Origin: an uncultured Muribaculaceae bacterium
Lineage (GTDB): Bacteria; Bacteroidota; Bacteroidia; Bacteroidales; Muribaculaceae
NCBI GenBank assembly: GCA_947177435.1
Contig: CAMWUM010000006.1
Span: 1 to 17,371 of the forward strand
Direction: 5' to 3'
Length of the DNA: 17,371 bases
The notes beneath the pieces are model-generated. The model had not been told where the DNA came from. It searched no databases and was given only the letters and a program-made list of their open reading frames with translations. Below are positions 1 through 7,058 of this stretch, one piece after another. The stretch's first letter is position 1. Every line of letters begins with the position of its first letter. A program made the translations under genes and the position numbers.

Positions 1-153
1 GATTAACAAAGGCCATCCTAATTCATCACAAAAAACCGTGTAAAAAATATTTATAGATAGCCGAACTTTTCCGCATACCTATTGTTAGAATATCAAACGA
101 CAATTCAATCACGAATCAGAAAAACAAAAAAAATAACTCAACAACTATTTATT

Positions 154-1212
154 ATGAAAAAAGTCGCATTAATGATGGCCATCCTGCTCACTTCGATGGT
201 CGCCTTCGCTCAGAAGCCCAACAAGGCTGAGATGAAACAAATGAAAGCATTCCTCGAGCAACCCGCCGAGAAGCACGCCACCAACGCCGAGGCACTGGGC
301 ATCTCCAACCTCGCTGACCCCACCACTTGGGAGGGCGTAACCGTAGCCAACGGCCAAATCACCGAAATCAAGTGGGCTGGCAAGGGCCTCGCCGGCAACC
401 TCAACCTCGCCGACTTCGCCGCTCTTACCAAGGTTGACGTTTCTCGCAACAAGCTCAACTCTATCTCTGTCGCCAACGCCGTGGCCCTCACCGACCTCAA
501 CGCTTCGCGCAACAAGCTCACCGCCATCACCCTCGACGGCGCACAGGCTCTGGCCAACGTTTCGATCAACAACAACCGTCTTACCGATGTCACTTTCAAC
601 AATGTGCCCATCCTTAAGAACCTCAACTGCTCTAACAACTACTTCGTTAGCCTCGACCTCAACGGCTCGGCTTCGCTCGTGACCCTCAACTGCCAGGGCA
701 ACCACCTCGAGCAGCTCAACGTGGCCAACTGCGGCAACCTGAAGAACCTCTACTGCGGCTACAACAAGCTCGCCTCTATCAACCTCTTCGGTGTAACCAG
801 CCTCGCCAACTTCAACTGCGACGACAACCAGATCACCAACATGGTGCTCCAAGGCCTCCCCGCTCTCGGCACCTTCATCTGCTCTGACAACAACATGCAG
901 AACCTCTCGGTCAAGGATTGCAACGTGCTCGTAGACCTCGTTTGCAGCTACAACGACCTCACCAACCTCTCGGTTGAAGGCTGCCCCCAGCTCCTCTTCG
1001 TTGACTGCTCTTACAACGACCTCACCAGCCTCACCCTCAGCAACCAGACCTTCCTGCAGCGCCTGATTTGCAACAACAACCAGCTCAACATGCTTGATGT
1101 ATCGTTCGACCAGAACCTCACCTACATCAACTGCCGCTACAACATGATCACCGACCTCCGCACCGAGGCTTGCCCCAACCTTACAATGATCGCCTGCCGC
1201 TGGGCTTACTAA
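154..1212 (+). CDS. Secreted leucine-rich repeat protein (12 exact 21-residue repeats)
   Basis: Predicted exported protein of 352 aa. The first 20 residues are a clear signal peptide (MKKVALMMAILLTSMVAFAQ), so I place the start at ATG 154 rather than the in-frame TTG at 82, which would bury it. Residues about 53-85 read like a short LRR N-terminal cap (TTWEGVTVANGQITEIKW, then GKGLAGNLNL). From residue 86 to 337 there are twelve consecutive repeats of exactly 21 residues, roughly xxxxxLxxLxCxxNxLxxLxL, followed by a truncated thirteenth (338-352) ending RWAY. Repeats 1-3 have Val, Ala or Ile where most later ones have Cys. Such proteins usually bind other proteins or glycans; the ligand is unknown. 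It ends inside the repeat array with no visible T9SS C-terminal sorting domain, so periplasmic or surface location is open. The codon use is strongly C-ending like the T9SS genes and enolase, which suggests high expression. No promoter box was recognised in 1-153, but the leader is very A-rich. Confidence 0.88.
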   Translation: MKKVALMMAILLTSMVAFAQKPNKAEMKQMKAFLEQPAEKHATNAEALGISNLADPTTWEGVTVANGQITEIKWAGKGLAGNLNLADFAALTKVDVSRNKLNSISVANAVALTDLNASRNKLTAITLDGAQALANVSINNNRLTDVTFNNVPILKNLNCSNNYFVSLDLNGSASLVTLNCQGNHLEQLNVANCGNLKNLYCGYNKLASINLFGVTSLANFNCDDNQITNMVLQGLPALGTFICSDNNMQNLSVKDCNVLVDLVCSYNDLTNLSVEGCPQLLFVDCSYNDLTSLTLSNQTFLQRLICNNNQLNMLDVSFDQNLTYINCRYNMITDLRTEACPNLTMIACRWAY

Positions 1213-1232
1213 TCCCCGCAGACAAGATACAG

Positions 1233-1262
1233 AAAAGCGTCCCCTCCCGGGGACGCTTTTTT
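1233..1262. terminator. Bidirectional intrinsic terminator between LRR gene and permease
   Basis: A perfect 12-bp inverted repeat (AAAAGCGTCCCC, loop TCCC, GGGGACGCTTTT) is followed by further T residues on the plus strand. It has a run of T on the minus strand too, because the arm begins with AAAA. It lies 20 nt past the LRR stop and 11 nt past the convergent permease stop, so it can end both transcripts. Confidence 0.92.
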
Positions 1263-1273
1263 CATATCCTTGT

Positions 1274-2602
1274 TTATGCTTTTTTTCGGCGGAAGAGGGG
1301 GAGGCCGGCGGCGTAGAAGCAGAGGGCTTGCAACAGCAGGCTGAGGCCGGCGGCGTAGAGCATCCACAGGCAGAAGATGGTGCAGCCAACGCCGACGGCC
1401 AAAGCATAGGCGTAATGGCTCTTGGGATGGCTGCCAATCAGGCTCGTCTTATAGTCGTGGCGAGCGCACTTGATTAAAAACAGCCCGCTGAACAGGTAGG
1501 CCGGCAGGATCATAAGGCCCGTGATATTCAGGGCGTATAGGTAGATGTCCTCGGCAAACATAACCAACAATAAAAACAACTGCATGATCACCGACGATGC
1601 CAGCAGGCTGCGGCTGAGCGAGTCGCTGCCGCTCCCGTCCATCAACCGGCGCGGAAAGATGCCGTGGCGGGCAGCCGAATATGGTGCCTCAGCCGTAACT
1701 ATAATCCAAGCAAAGAACCCGCCTGAGATGGATATGATTACAGCGAAAATCACCAGCCAGTAGGCCCACGGGCCACATACCGAGCCGAGCACGCACGCCA
1801 GCGAGGGGTCTTCAAGTTCGGCCAGTTCGGCGCGAGCCATAATGCCGTAACAAAACACCGACACAAGCACATACAGCACCCACGCCGACAGGAAGCCGAG
1901 CACTCCGGCTTTGCCAACGTCGCTCTGCCTGCGGGCGCGCCCCGACATCACCACGGCGCCCTCGATGCCGATGAAGCACCAGAGCGTAACGAGCATCGTG
2001 CTCTTGACCTGCGTGGCCACGCCGCCGATGCCACCGTCAAAGCACCAAATGTCGGCCGTAAGCGTCCCGTACTTGATGTTGAGGCCAAGCATGACGATGA
2101 TAAGCACTATCACCGAGAATTTCAGCACGGCGCACCAGTAGGATATGATCGCGCTTGTACGCATGCCGCTGCGTATAATGAAGTACGTCAGCCAGATAAG
2201 CGCCGAGCAAAAAAGGACTGTGGGCCATCCGTGGGCAAGAAGCGTCGGGAAGAAAGCACCGAAAGTGTCGTTGAGCATCACCGCAAAGGCGATGTTGGCA
2301 AAGCAGGCGCACAGCCAGTAGCCCCAGGCCACGTTGAAGCCCACGAACCGGTTGAAGCCCTTTTCGGCATAGAGATAGATGCCCTCATTGTACTCGGGAT
2401 GGCGATTTGACAGGATGCGAAACGTGTTGACCAGCAGCAGCATGCCCACTGCCGTTATCCCCCAGCCGATTAGCACCGGCCCCAGGCCCGCGCCGACGGC
2501 CATATTCTGCGGGATGTTGAAGATGCCGCTGCCGACAACCATGCCGAACACCAACGCCACGAGGCCGCCGAGCCCCAGCCTATTGTCATTTTCATTTTTC
2601 AT
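1274..2602 (-). CDS. APC-family amino acid antiporter, arginine/ornithine (ArcD/YdgI-like)
   Basis: Inner-membrane amino acid antiporter of the APC superfamily, basic amino acid/polyamine antiporter branch; 442 aa with about 12 hydrophobic helices. Helix 1 carries the broken-helix substrate motif GSGIF (24-28) followed by NIPQNMA, and the region at 208-231 (WCFIGIEGAVVMSGRA, then RRQSDVGKA) closely matches what I recall of arginine/ornithine antiporters. The conserved loop NEGIYLYAEKGFNRFVGFN (72-90) is also typical. Known relatives swap arginine for ornithine in the arginine deiminase pathway or for agmatine in acid resistance; the exact substrate here is inferred. I start at ATG 2602 (MKNENDNRLGLGG) because a TAATTTTG promoter box sits inside the longer reading that starts at 2632. 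No arcA/B/C genes are nearby. It is divergent from the T9SS operon and has no obvious functional tie to it. Confidence 0.87.
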   Translation of the reverse strand: MKNENDNRLGLGGLVALVFGMVVGSGIFNIPQNMAVGAGLGPVLIGWGITAVGMLLLVNTFRILSNRHPEYNEGIYLYAEKGFNRFVGFNVAWGYWLCACFANIAFAVMLNDTFGAFFPTLLAHGWPTVLFCSALIWLTYFIIRSGMRTSAIISYWCAVLKFSVIVLIIVMLGLNIKYGTLTADIWCFDGGIGGVATQVKSTMLVTLWCFIGIEGAVVMSGRARRQSDVGKAGVLGFLSAWVLYVLVSVFCYGIMARAELAELEDPSLACVLGSVCGPWAYWLVIFAVIISISGGFFAWIIVTAEAPYSAARHGIFPRRLMDGSGSDSLSRSLLASSVIMQLFLLLVMFAEDIYLYALNITGLMILPAYLFSGLFLIKCARHDYKTSLIGSHPKSHYAYALAVGVGCTIFCLWMLYAAGLSLLLQALCFYAAGLPLFRRKKA

Positions 2603-2607
2603 AGGCG

Positions 2608-2615
2608 CAAAATTA
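2608..2615 (-). promoter_or_regulatory. Candidate Bacteroidota -7 box for the permease gene
   Basis: On the minus strand the sequence reads TAATTTTG, an exact fit to the Bacteroidota -7 consensus TAnnTTTG. It ends only 5 nt before ATG 2602, so transcription from it would start at or next to the start codon. No good TTTG -33 element was found at the usual 19-21 nt distance. Confidence 0.45.
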
Positions 2616-2714
2616 CAAAAAAATGCTGACATACAGCCCCAACGGCACTTTTATTTCAGCCTTGCGCCCCGCGGGCCGCACAATAAAAGGGAGGGGTTGC
2701 AGTTATTATTATTG

Positions 2715-3440
2715 ATGAAATATTTTAGGATTGCAATAGTGATAATCGCGTGCCTCATCGGGGCAGGCGCCTGCATGGGCCAGGGGAGGCACTTCAACGA
2801 CAAGCTTCTCAACAAGCCGTATGCCGACCTCAGGCGTTGGCACTTAGGCTTTTCCATAGGCGTGCATGCCCAGAACGCACTCTTCACCTCCAATGGCAAC
2901 GTCACAGCCGACGGCCAGCAGTGGATGGTGGAGCAACCCACTTACAATCCCGGCTTCTGCGTCAACGGCCTGGTGGATTTCCGTCTCAACGACTATTTCT
3001 CGGTGCGCGTGAGCCCCGGCCTCTATTTCGGCAACCGTAGCCTGCGCATGCTCGACCTCACCACCGGCGCCACCGAGCGCCAGAGCCTGAAATCGACATT
3101 CGTGGTGCTCCCGGTCGACCTCAAGTTCGCTGCCATGCGCCAGCGCAACATCCGCCCCTACGTGGTGGGAGGCGCCATGCCGGCCTTCGACGTGTCGAAG
3201 CGACAGAGCGATTTCATACAGCTCCAATCGACCGACGTGTACCTCACCGTCGGCTTCGGCTGTGACTTCTACCTGCCTTATTTCAAGCTCATACCCGAGC
3301 TTAAGTTCTGTTTTGGCCTGCGCGACATACTGCAGCACGACCGCCCCGACCTGGTCGAGGATCCGTACAAGCTGCAATTCACCGAGTCGCTCTCCAAGGC
3401 CAAGTCGAAGATGATAGTGCTTACATTTTATTTCGAATGA
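2715..3440 (+). CDS. porT: PorT/SprT-family type IX secretion outer-membrane beta-barrel protein
   Basis: Predicted 241-aa outer-membrane protein of the PorT/SprT family, needed for T9SS assembly in P. gingivalis and Flavobacterium. Its exact role is not settled. The N-terminus (MKYFRIAIVIIACLIGAGAC, then MGQ) is a signal peptide. Family features seen: NKPYADLRRWHLGFSIGVHA near residues 33-52; FRLNDYFSVRVSPGLYFGNR, where alternating hydrophobic residues indicate strands; STFVVLPVDLKF; RPYVVGGAMPAFDV; VGFGCDFYLPYFKLIPELKF; FGLRDIL; and a terminal strand ending LTFYFE with the C-terminal aromatic typical of beta-barrels. The size matches the family (about 240 aa). A longer reading from 2379 overlaps the permease gene on the other strand and is rejected in favour of ATG 2715. 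Its stop overlaps the porP start (ATGA), so the two are translationally coupled. In P. gingivalis porT lies apart from the porPKLMN operon. Confidence 0.82.
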   Translation: MKYFRIAIVIIACLIGAGACMGQGRHFNDKLLNKPYADLRRWHLGFSIGVHAQNALFTSNGNVTADGQQWMVEQPTYNPGFCVNGLVDFRLNDYFSVRVSPGLYFGNRSLRMLDLTTGATERQSLKSTFVVLPVDLKFAAMRQRNIRPYVVGGAMPAFDVSKRQSDFIQLQSTDVYLTVGFGCDFYLPYFKLIPELKFCFGLRDILQHDRPDLVEDPYKLQFTESLSKAKSKMIVLTFYFE

Positions 3441-4423
3441 CGCGCCTGCTCCGACATATAGCCATCGTGGCCGCCTGCCTCTGCTGCGTACTCTCCGCCT
3501 TGGGGCAGACCGACGCCCAGCTGACGCAGTACGCGCAGGTGCCCAACTTCTACAATCCCGCCGCCGTGGGCATGACCGACCTGCTGCGCATACGCGCAGG
3601 CGGCCGCATGCAGTGGGTGGGCATCGACAATGCCCCCGTCACGTTCCTCGCCACGGGCGACATGCCCTTCAAGCTCGGCGGCAAGCGACTGGGCACCGGC
3701 CTGGTGGCCGAGACCGAGAGCATGGGCCTGTTCAGCTCGCTGTCGGTCGGCGCGCAGATAGCCTACAAGCTGCGCAAGTGGGGCGGCGAGTTCTCGCTGG
3801 GCCTGCAGTTGGGCATGTTCAACCAAAAGTTCAAGGGCAGCGAGGTGTTCATCCCCGACGATGACGATTACCACCAGAGCACCGACGACGCCATCCCCAT
3901 GCGCGACATCCAGGGCACAGCCTTCGACGCAGCGTTCGGTCTATGGTATTACAGGCCAAACTTCTGGGCCGGCCTGTCGTGCACCCATCTCACATCGCCC
4001 GCCATCAGCATGAAGGCCGGGGGCACCGAAGAGACCACCGCCGACCAAGAGTACGAGTTTCAGGCCAACCGCACCATATATTTTATGGCCGGATACAATA
4101 TTGCGCTAAAAAACACGTTAGTAGAATTGATGCCGTCGGTGATGGTCAAATCCGACTTCACCTTCACCACCGGCGAAGCCACCCTCAGGGCGCGCTACAA
4201 CAAGATGTTCACCGTCGGCGTCGGATACCGTTATGACGACTCCGTGTACCTCATCCTTCAGGCTGAAATCAAGAACTTCTTCGTTGGCTACTCTTATGAT
4301 TACGCCACATCGGCCATCATGAAGGCCTCATCAGGCAGCCACGAAGTGTTTCTCGGTTACTCAATGAAGCTCGACCTCTCTGACAAAAACAAGAACAAGC
4401 ACAAAAGCATCCGCATAATGTGA
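3437..4423 (+). CDS. porP: Type IX secretion membrane protein PorP/SprF
   Basis: Outer-membrane T9SS component of the PorP/SprF family (328 aa). In P. gingivalis PorP works with the PorK/PorN ring; in Flavobacterium the related SprF supports export of SprB-type adhesins. Signal peptide at 1-24 (hydrophobic core, ending LSALGQ). The family's opening motif follows: QLTQYAQVPNFYNPAAVG (28-45). The rest is strand-rich with Gly/aromatic alternation (RIRAGGRMQWVGI, SVGAQIAYKL, FDAAFGLWYYRPNFWAGLS, FTVGVGYRY, FFVGYSYDY, HEVFLGYSM), consistent with a barrel. The C-terminus is a short lysine-rich tail (DKNKNKHKSIRIM). The start ATG overlaps the porT stop by 3 nt within ATGA, and its own TGA overlaps the gldK ATG by one base. 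Confidence 0.92.
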   Translation: MTRLLRHIAIVAACLCCVLSALGQTDAQLTQYAQVPNFYNPAAVGMTDLLRIRAGGRMQWVGIDNAPVTFLATGDMPFKLGGKRLGTGLVAETESMGLFSSLSVGAQIAYKLRKWGGEFSLGLQLGMFNQKFKGSEVFIPDDDDYHQSTDDAIPMRDIQGTAFDAAFGLWYYRPNFWAGLSCTHLTSPAISMKAGGTEETTADQEYEFQANRTIYFMAGYNIALKNTLVELMPSVMVKSDFTFTTGEATLRARYNKMFTVGVGYRYDDSVYLILQAEIKNFFVGYSYDYATSAIMKASSGSHEVFLGYSMKLDLSDKNKNKHKSIRIM

Positions 4424-5871
4424 TGAATATGAAGACTATCAAAAACATACTCCTACCCCTGGCCGCTGCGGCCATCCTCGCATCGTGCGCAGCCGGCGGC
4501 AGTTCGTCGGCCGGCGGCGAGGTCACGGGCGTGAGCGGCAGCTACTGGGCCGAGCCCACGCCTTACGGCATGGTGCTCATCGACCGAGGCTCGATGCAAG
4601 TGGGCCCGCAGAAAAGCGACAGCGCATGGAACGTTGCCGCCGACCCGCGCGGCATCTCCGTCGACGCCTTCTGGATGGACGAAACCGAAATCACCAACGC
4701 CAAATACAAGCAGTTTGTCTTCTGGGTGCGCGACTCTATCATCCGCGAGCGCCTGGCCGATCCCGCTTACGGCGGCAACGAGGAGTACAAGATCGAGGAG
4801 GACCGCGAAGGCAATCCCATCACTCCCCGACTCAACTGGAACAAGCCCATCCCCTGGCGCAACCCCAACGAGGACGAGGCCCGCGCCATCGAGAGCGTGT
4901 ACCGAATCAACCCCATCACCGGCGTCAAGGAACTCGACGACAGGCAGATGAACTACCGCTACGAGGTCTTCAACCATACCGAGGCCGCCAAGCGACGCAA
5001 CCGCCTCGACCCCGCGCGCCGCGAGTACAACACCGACCGTGTGGCAACCAACGCCCCGGTGCCCACCATCTCGAAGGACACGGCCTACATCAACGACGAG
5101 GGTGAAATCGTGCGCCAGACCATCACTCGCCCCCGCGAGAGCGACTTCGACTTCCTCAACACCTACATAGTCAACATCTATCCCGACACCACGGCCTGGA
5201 TCAACGACTTCGAGAACTCGTACAACGAGCCCTACACCCGCCTCTACTTCTCGCACGGCGGTTACAGCAACTACCCCGTGGTGGGCGTCAGCTGGGAGCA
5301 GGCCAACGCGTTCGCCGCTTGGCGCACCGAATTCCTGCGCCGCTCGCTCGACAAGCAGGGCGTATACATCGAGCCCTACCGCCTCCCCACCGAGGCCGAG
5401 TGGGAGTACGCAGCCCGCGCCGGCGTCAACGACAACATGTACCCCTGGGACGGCGACCTCACCCTCAGCGAGGACCGAGGATGCTTCTATGCCAACTTCA
5501 AGCCCCAGGAGGGCAACTACAGCAAGGACGGCCACGTGATTACCTCGGCCGTAGGCACATACGCCCCCAATGACTTCGGCCTGTACGATATGGCAGGCAA
5601 CGTCAGCGAATGGACATCAACGGCCTACACCGAGAGCGTCGGCGAACTCACCGGCGACCTCAACCCCGAGTACCGCTACGACGCCGCCGTCGAGGATCCC
5701 TACAAGATGAAGCGCAAGATCGTGCGCGGCGGTTCGTGGAAGGACGTGGCACACAACGTGCGCTCCGACCTGCGCCTCTGGGAGTACCAGAACGAGCAGC
5801 GCTCCTACATCGGATTCCGCTGCGTGCGCAGCCAGATCGGATTCGCCAAGGGCACGAAGTCCCGCAAATAA
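4423..5871 (+). CDS. gldK: T9SS ring lipoprotein GldK/PorK (FGE-sulfatase fold)
   Basis: Lipoprotein of the T9SS periplasmic ring, 482 aa; with GldN it forms the large ring attached to the inner face of the outer membrane. Residues 1-22 are a lipoprotein signal with lipobox LASC (Cys22). The remainder is a formylglycine-generating-enzyme-type domain: MVLIDRGSMQVG (50-61), FWMDETEITNAKYKQF (83-98), YPVVGVSWEQANAFAAW (284-300), RLPTEAEWEYAAR (320-332), GLYDMAGNVSEW (386-397), IVRGGSWKD (433-441) and IGFRCVR (463-469). A GldK-type charged insertion fills about 118-235. The final FGE motif keeps only one Cys (Cys467). By eye, the partner five residues earlier that binds copper in true FGE is Tyr462, so this is a structural, not catalytic, FGE fold. 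ATG 4423 overlaps the porP stop; ATG 4429 is an alternative start that leaves the lipobox intact. Confidence 0.95.
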   Translation: MNMKTIKNILLPLAAAAILASCAAGGSSSAGGEVTGVSGSYWAEPTPYGMVLIDRGSMQVGPQKSDSAWNVAADPRGISVDAFWMDETEITNAKYKQFVFWVRDSIIRERLADPAYGGNEEYKIEEDREGNPITPRLNWNKPIPWRNPNEDEARAIESVYRINPITGVKELDDRQMNYRYEVFNHTEAAKRRNRLDPARREYNTDRVATNAPVPTISKDTAYINDEGEIVRQTITRPRESDFDFLNTYIVNIYPDTTAWINDFENSYNEPYTRLYFSHGGYSNYPVVGVSWEQANAFAAWRTEFLRRSLDKQGVYIEPYRLPTEAEWEYAARAGVNDNMYPWDGDLTLSEDRGCFYANFKPQEGNYSKDGHVITSAVGTYAPNDFGLYDMAGNVSEWTSTAYTESVGELTGDLNPEYRYDAAVEDPYKMKRKIVRGGSWKDVAHNVRSDLRLWEYQNEQRSYIGFRCVRSQIGFAKGTKSRK

Positions 5872-5918
5872 TTAGGAATTAAGAATTAGCAATAAGTAAT
5901 TTTCAATTTTCCATTTAA
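5870..5918 (+). repeat. Heptamer tandem repeat in the gldK-gldL spacer
   Basis: Beginning in the gldK stop codon, the spacer divides into successive 7-mers: AATTAGG, AATTAAG, AATTAGC, AATAAGT, AATTTTC, AATTTTC, then a degenerate CATTTAA. It ends 9 nt before the gldL GTG. The sequence is almost free of G/C between two GC-rich genes, so as mRNA it should be largely unstructured. Confidence 0.75.
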
Positions 5919-5927
5919 TATACCGTC

Positions 5928-6980
5928 GTGGGAAAAGTCAAGAAATACAAAAACGCTATCTCTGCCTTCATCTCGAGCGAGAAAGGCCAGCGGTTTTTCA
6001 ACTTCGCATATAGCATCGGCGCCGCCATCGTAATCTGGGGCGCGCTCTTCAAGATTCTCCACCTCAAGGGCGGCAACGCCCTGCTCTCCATAGGCATGGG
6101 CACCGAGGTGCTGATGTTCATCCTCACGGCCTTCGACCGCCCAGCCAAGGAATACAAGTGGGAAAAAGTTTATCCCGAACTTGACAAGGAGGAGCACGAC
6201 AAGGCCGAGGCTGAAAAGCCCGCCGAGGGCGACGAGGCCGAAAGCCAAGCCAACGACGGCGAGGCAGGAGCATCGTACTCCGGTCCGCAGGTGATCATCG
6301 CCGGCGGAGCAGTCGGAGGCTCAGTGCCCGCCGGTGGAGTTGTCGCAGGAGCAGTGCCCGCAGGAGCAGCGGCCAATGCCGCAGCAAGCGTGGTGCCCTC
6401 TGGCCCGATCGTAGCCGGTTCATACCCTGTGGCCCGCCCGGGCGACGCCGCCACTGCCAACGAGCAGTACGTCGACAAAGTCAACTCAATCGCCGAGGAG
6501 ATGGAGCGCCTGCGCCAGACCACCGCAGCCCTCAACGACGTGTCGGAGACCCTCCTGCGCTCGTATCAGGCAATCACTCAGCACTCGGCCGAAATCGACC
6601 AGAGCGCCACGGGATACGTCGAGCAGATGCAAGGTCTCAACCGCAACATCTCTGGACTCAACACCATCTACGAGATTCAGCTCAAGAGCGTGTCGAGCCA
6701 GATCGACGCCATCGACCGCGTCAACCGAGGCATCAAGGACATCCGCGACATGTACGAGAAATCCGCATCGCAAAGCACCCGCTACTGCGAGGAGACCGAG
6801 AAGATGGCCCGCTACATGCAGCAGCTCAACCAGGTGTACGAAAAGATGATCCACGCAATGACCATCAACATGTACCCCGCCATGGCCATGCCCCAGCAGC
6901 CCGCCGCCCCGGCAGCGCCCGCTCCGGCAGCCGAGCCGCAGGCCCCAATCGCCTCAGACGAGCACCAAGCCACCGCCTAA
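5928..6980 (+). CDS. gldL: T9SS/gliding motor protein GldL/PorL
   Basis: Inner-membrane stator of the T9SS motor (350 aa); with GldM it uses the proton gradient to drive secretion and gliding. Two transmembrane helices: about 24-42 (FNFAYSIGAAIVIWGALFK, followed by ILHL) and 50-69, containing SIGMGTEVLMFILTAFD. Glu60 in helix 2 corresponds to the conserved membrane glutamate of the proton path. A cytoplasmic part follows: an acidic stretch (about 80-115), a Gly/Ala/Val/Pro-rich low-complexity linker (about 120-175), a helical coiled-coil-like region (about 185-315) and a Pro/Ala tail. The start is GTG 5928: an in-frame TAA lies at 5916-5918 and the next Met is inside helix 2 (residue 57), so no ATG start is possible. 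It is longer than typical Flavobacterium GldL, mostly from the linker and tail. Confidence 0.93.
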   Translation: MGKVKKYKNAISAFISSEKGQRFFNFAYSIGAAIVIWGALFKILHLKGGNALLSIGMGTEVLMFILTAFDRPAKEYKWEKVYPELDKEEHDKAEAEKPAEGDEAESQANDGEAGASYSGPQVIIAGGAVGGSVPAGGVVAGAVPAGAAANAAASVVPSGPIVAGSYPVARPGDAATANEQYVDKVNSIAEEMERLRQTTAALNDVSETLLRSYQAITQHSAEIDQSATGYVEQMQGLNRNISGLNTIYEIQLKSVSSQIDAIDRVNRGIKDIRDMYEKSASQSTRYCEETEKMARYMQQLNQVYEKMIHAMTINMYPAMAMPQQPAAPAAPAPAAEPQAPIASDEHQATA

Positions 6981-7040
6981 ACAATCACGATTAGTCTCGA
7001 TTAATCACGTTAAATCCCGATTAATCCCGATAAATAATAA
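6981..7040 (+). repeat. Decamer tandem repeat in the gldL-gldM spacer
   Basis: Directly after the gldL stop the spacer divides into six 10-mers: ACAATCACGA, TTAGTCTCGA, TTAATCACGT, TAAATCCCGA, TTAATCCCGA, TAAATAATAA. The consensus is TTAATCxCGA, with the outer copies most degenerate. It ends 18 nt before the gldM ATG. The unit differs in sequence and length from the repeats in the neighbouring spacers. Confidence 0.78.
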
Positions 7041-7058
7041 TCAATAACCCCAAGATAA

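Noticed and set aside
1..153. Promoter search upstream of the LRR gene
   Set aside because: No TAnnTTTG box was found; only an A-rich leader is visible.
169..1437. Long minus-strand open frame (422 codons) over the LRR gene
   Set aside because: It is antisense to a clear signal-peptide LRR protein, crosses the terminator, and its sequence is low-complexity Val/Glu/Ala-rich, the usual mirror of C-ending codons.
2689..2696. GGGAGGGG as a Shine-Dalgarno site for porT
   Set aside because: It is 18 nt before the ATG, too far, and the phylum rarely uses such sites.
2379..2714. N-terminal extension of the porT frame
   Set aside because: It overlaps the permease gene and its upstream region, and it would put the signal peptide in the middle of the protein.
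2707..2714. TATTATTG as a -7 promoter box for the T9SS operon
   Set aside because: It has one mismatch and abuts the ATG, with no -33 element; too weak to call, so the operon promoter remains unlocated.
4453..5535. Minus-strand open frame (360 codons) inside gldK
   Set aside because: Same mirror effect of codon bias; gldK is unmistakable on the other strand.
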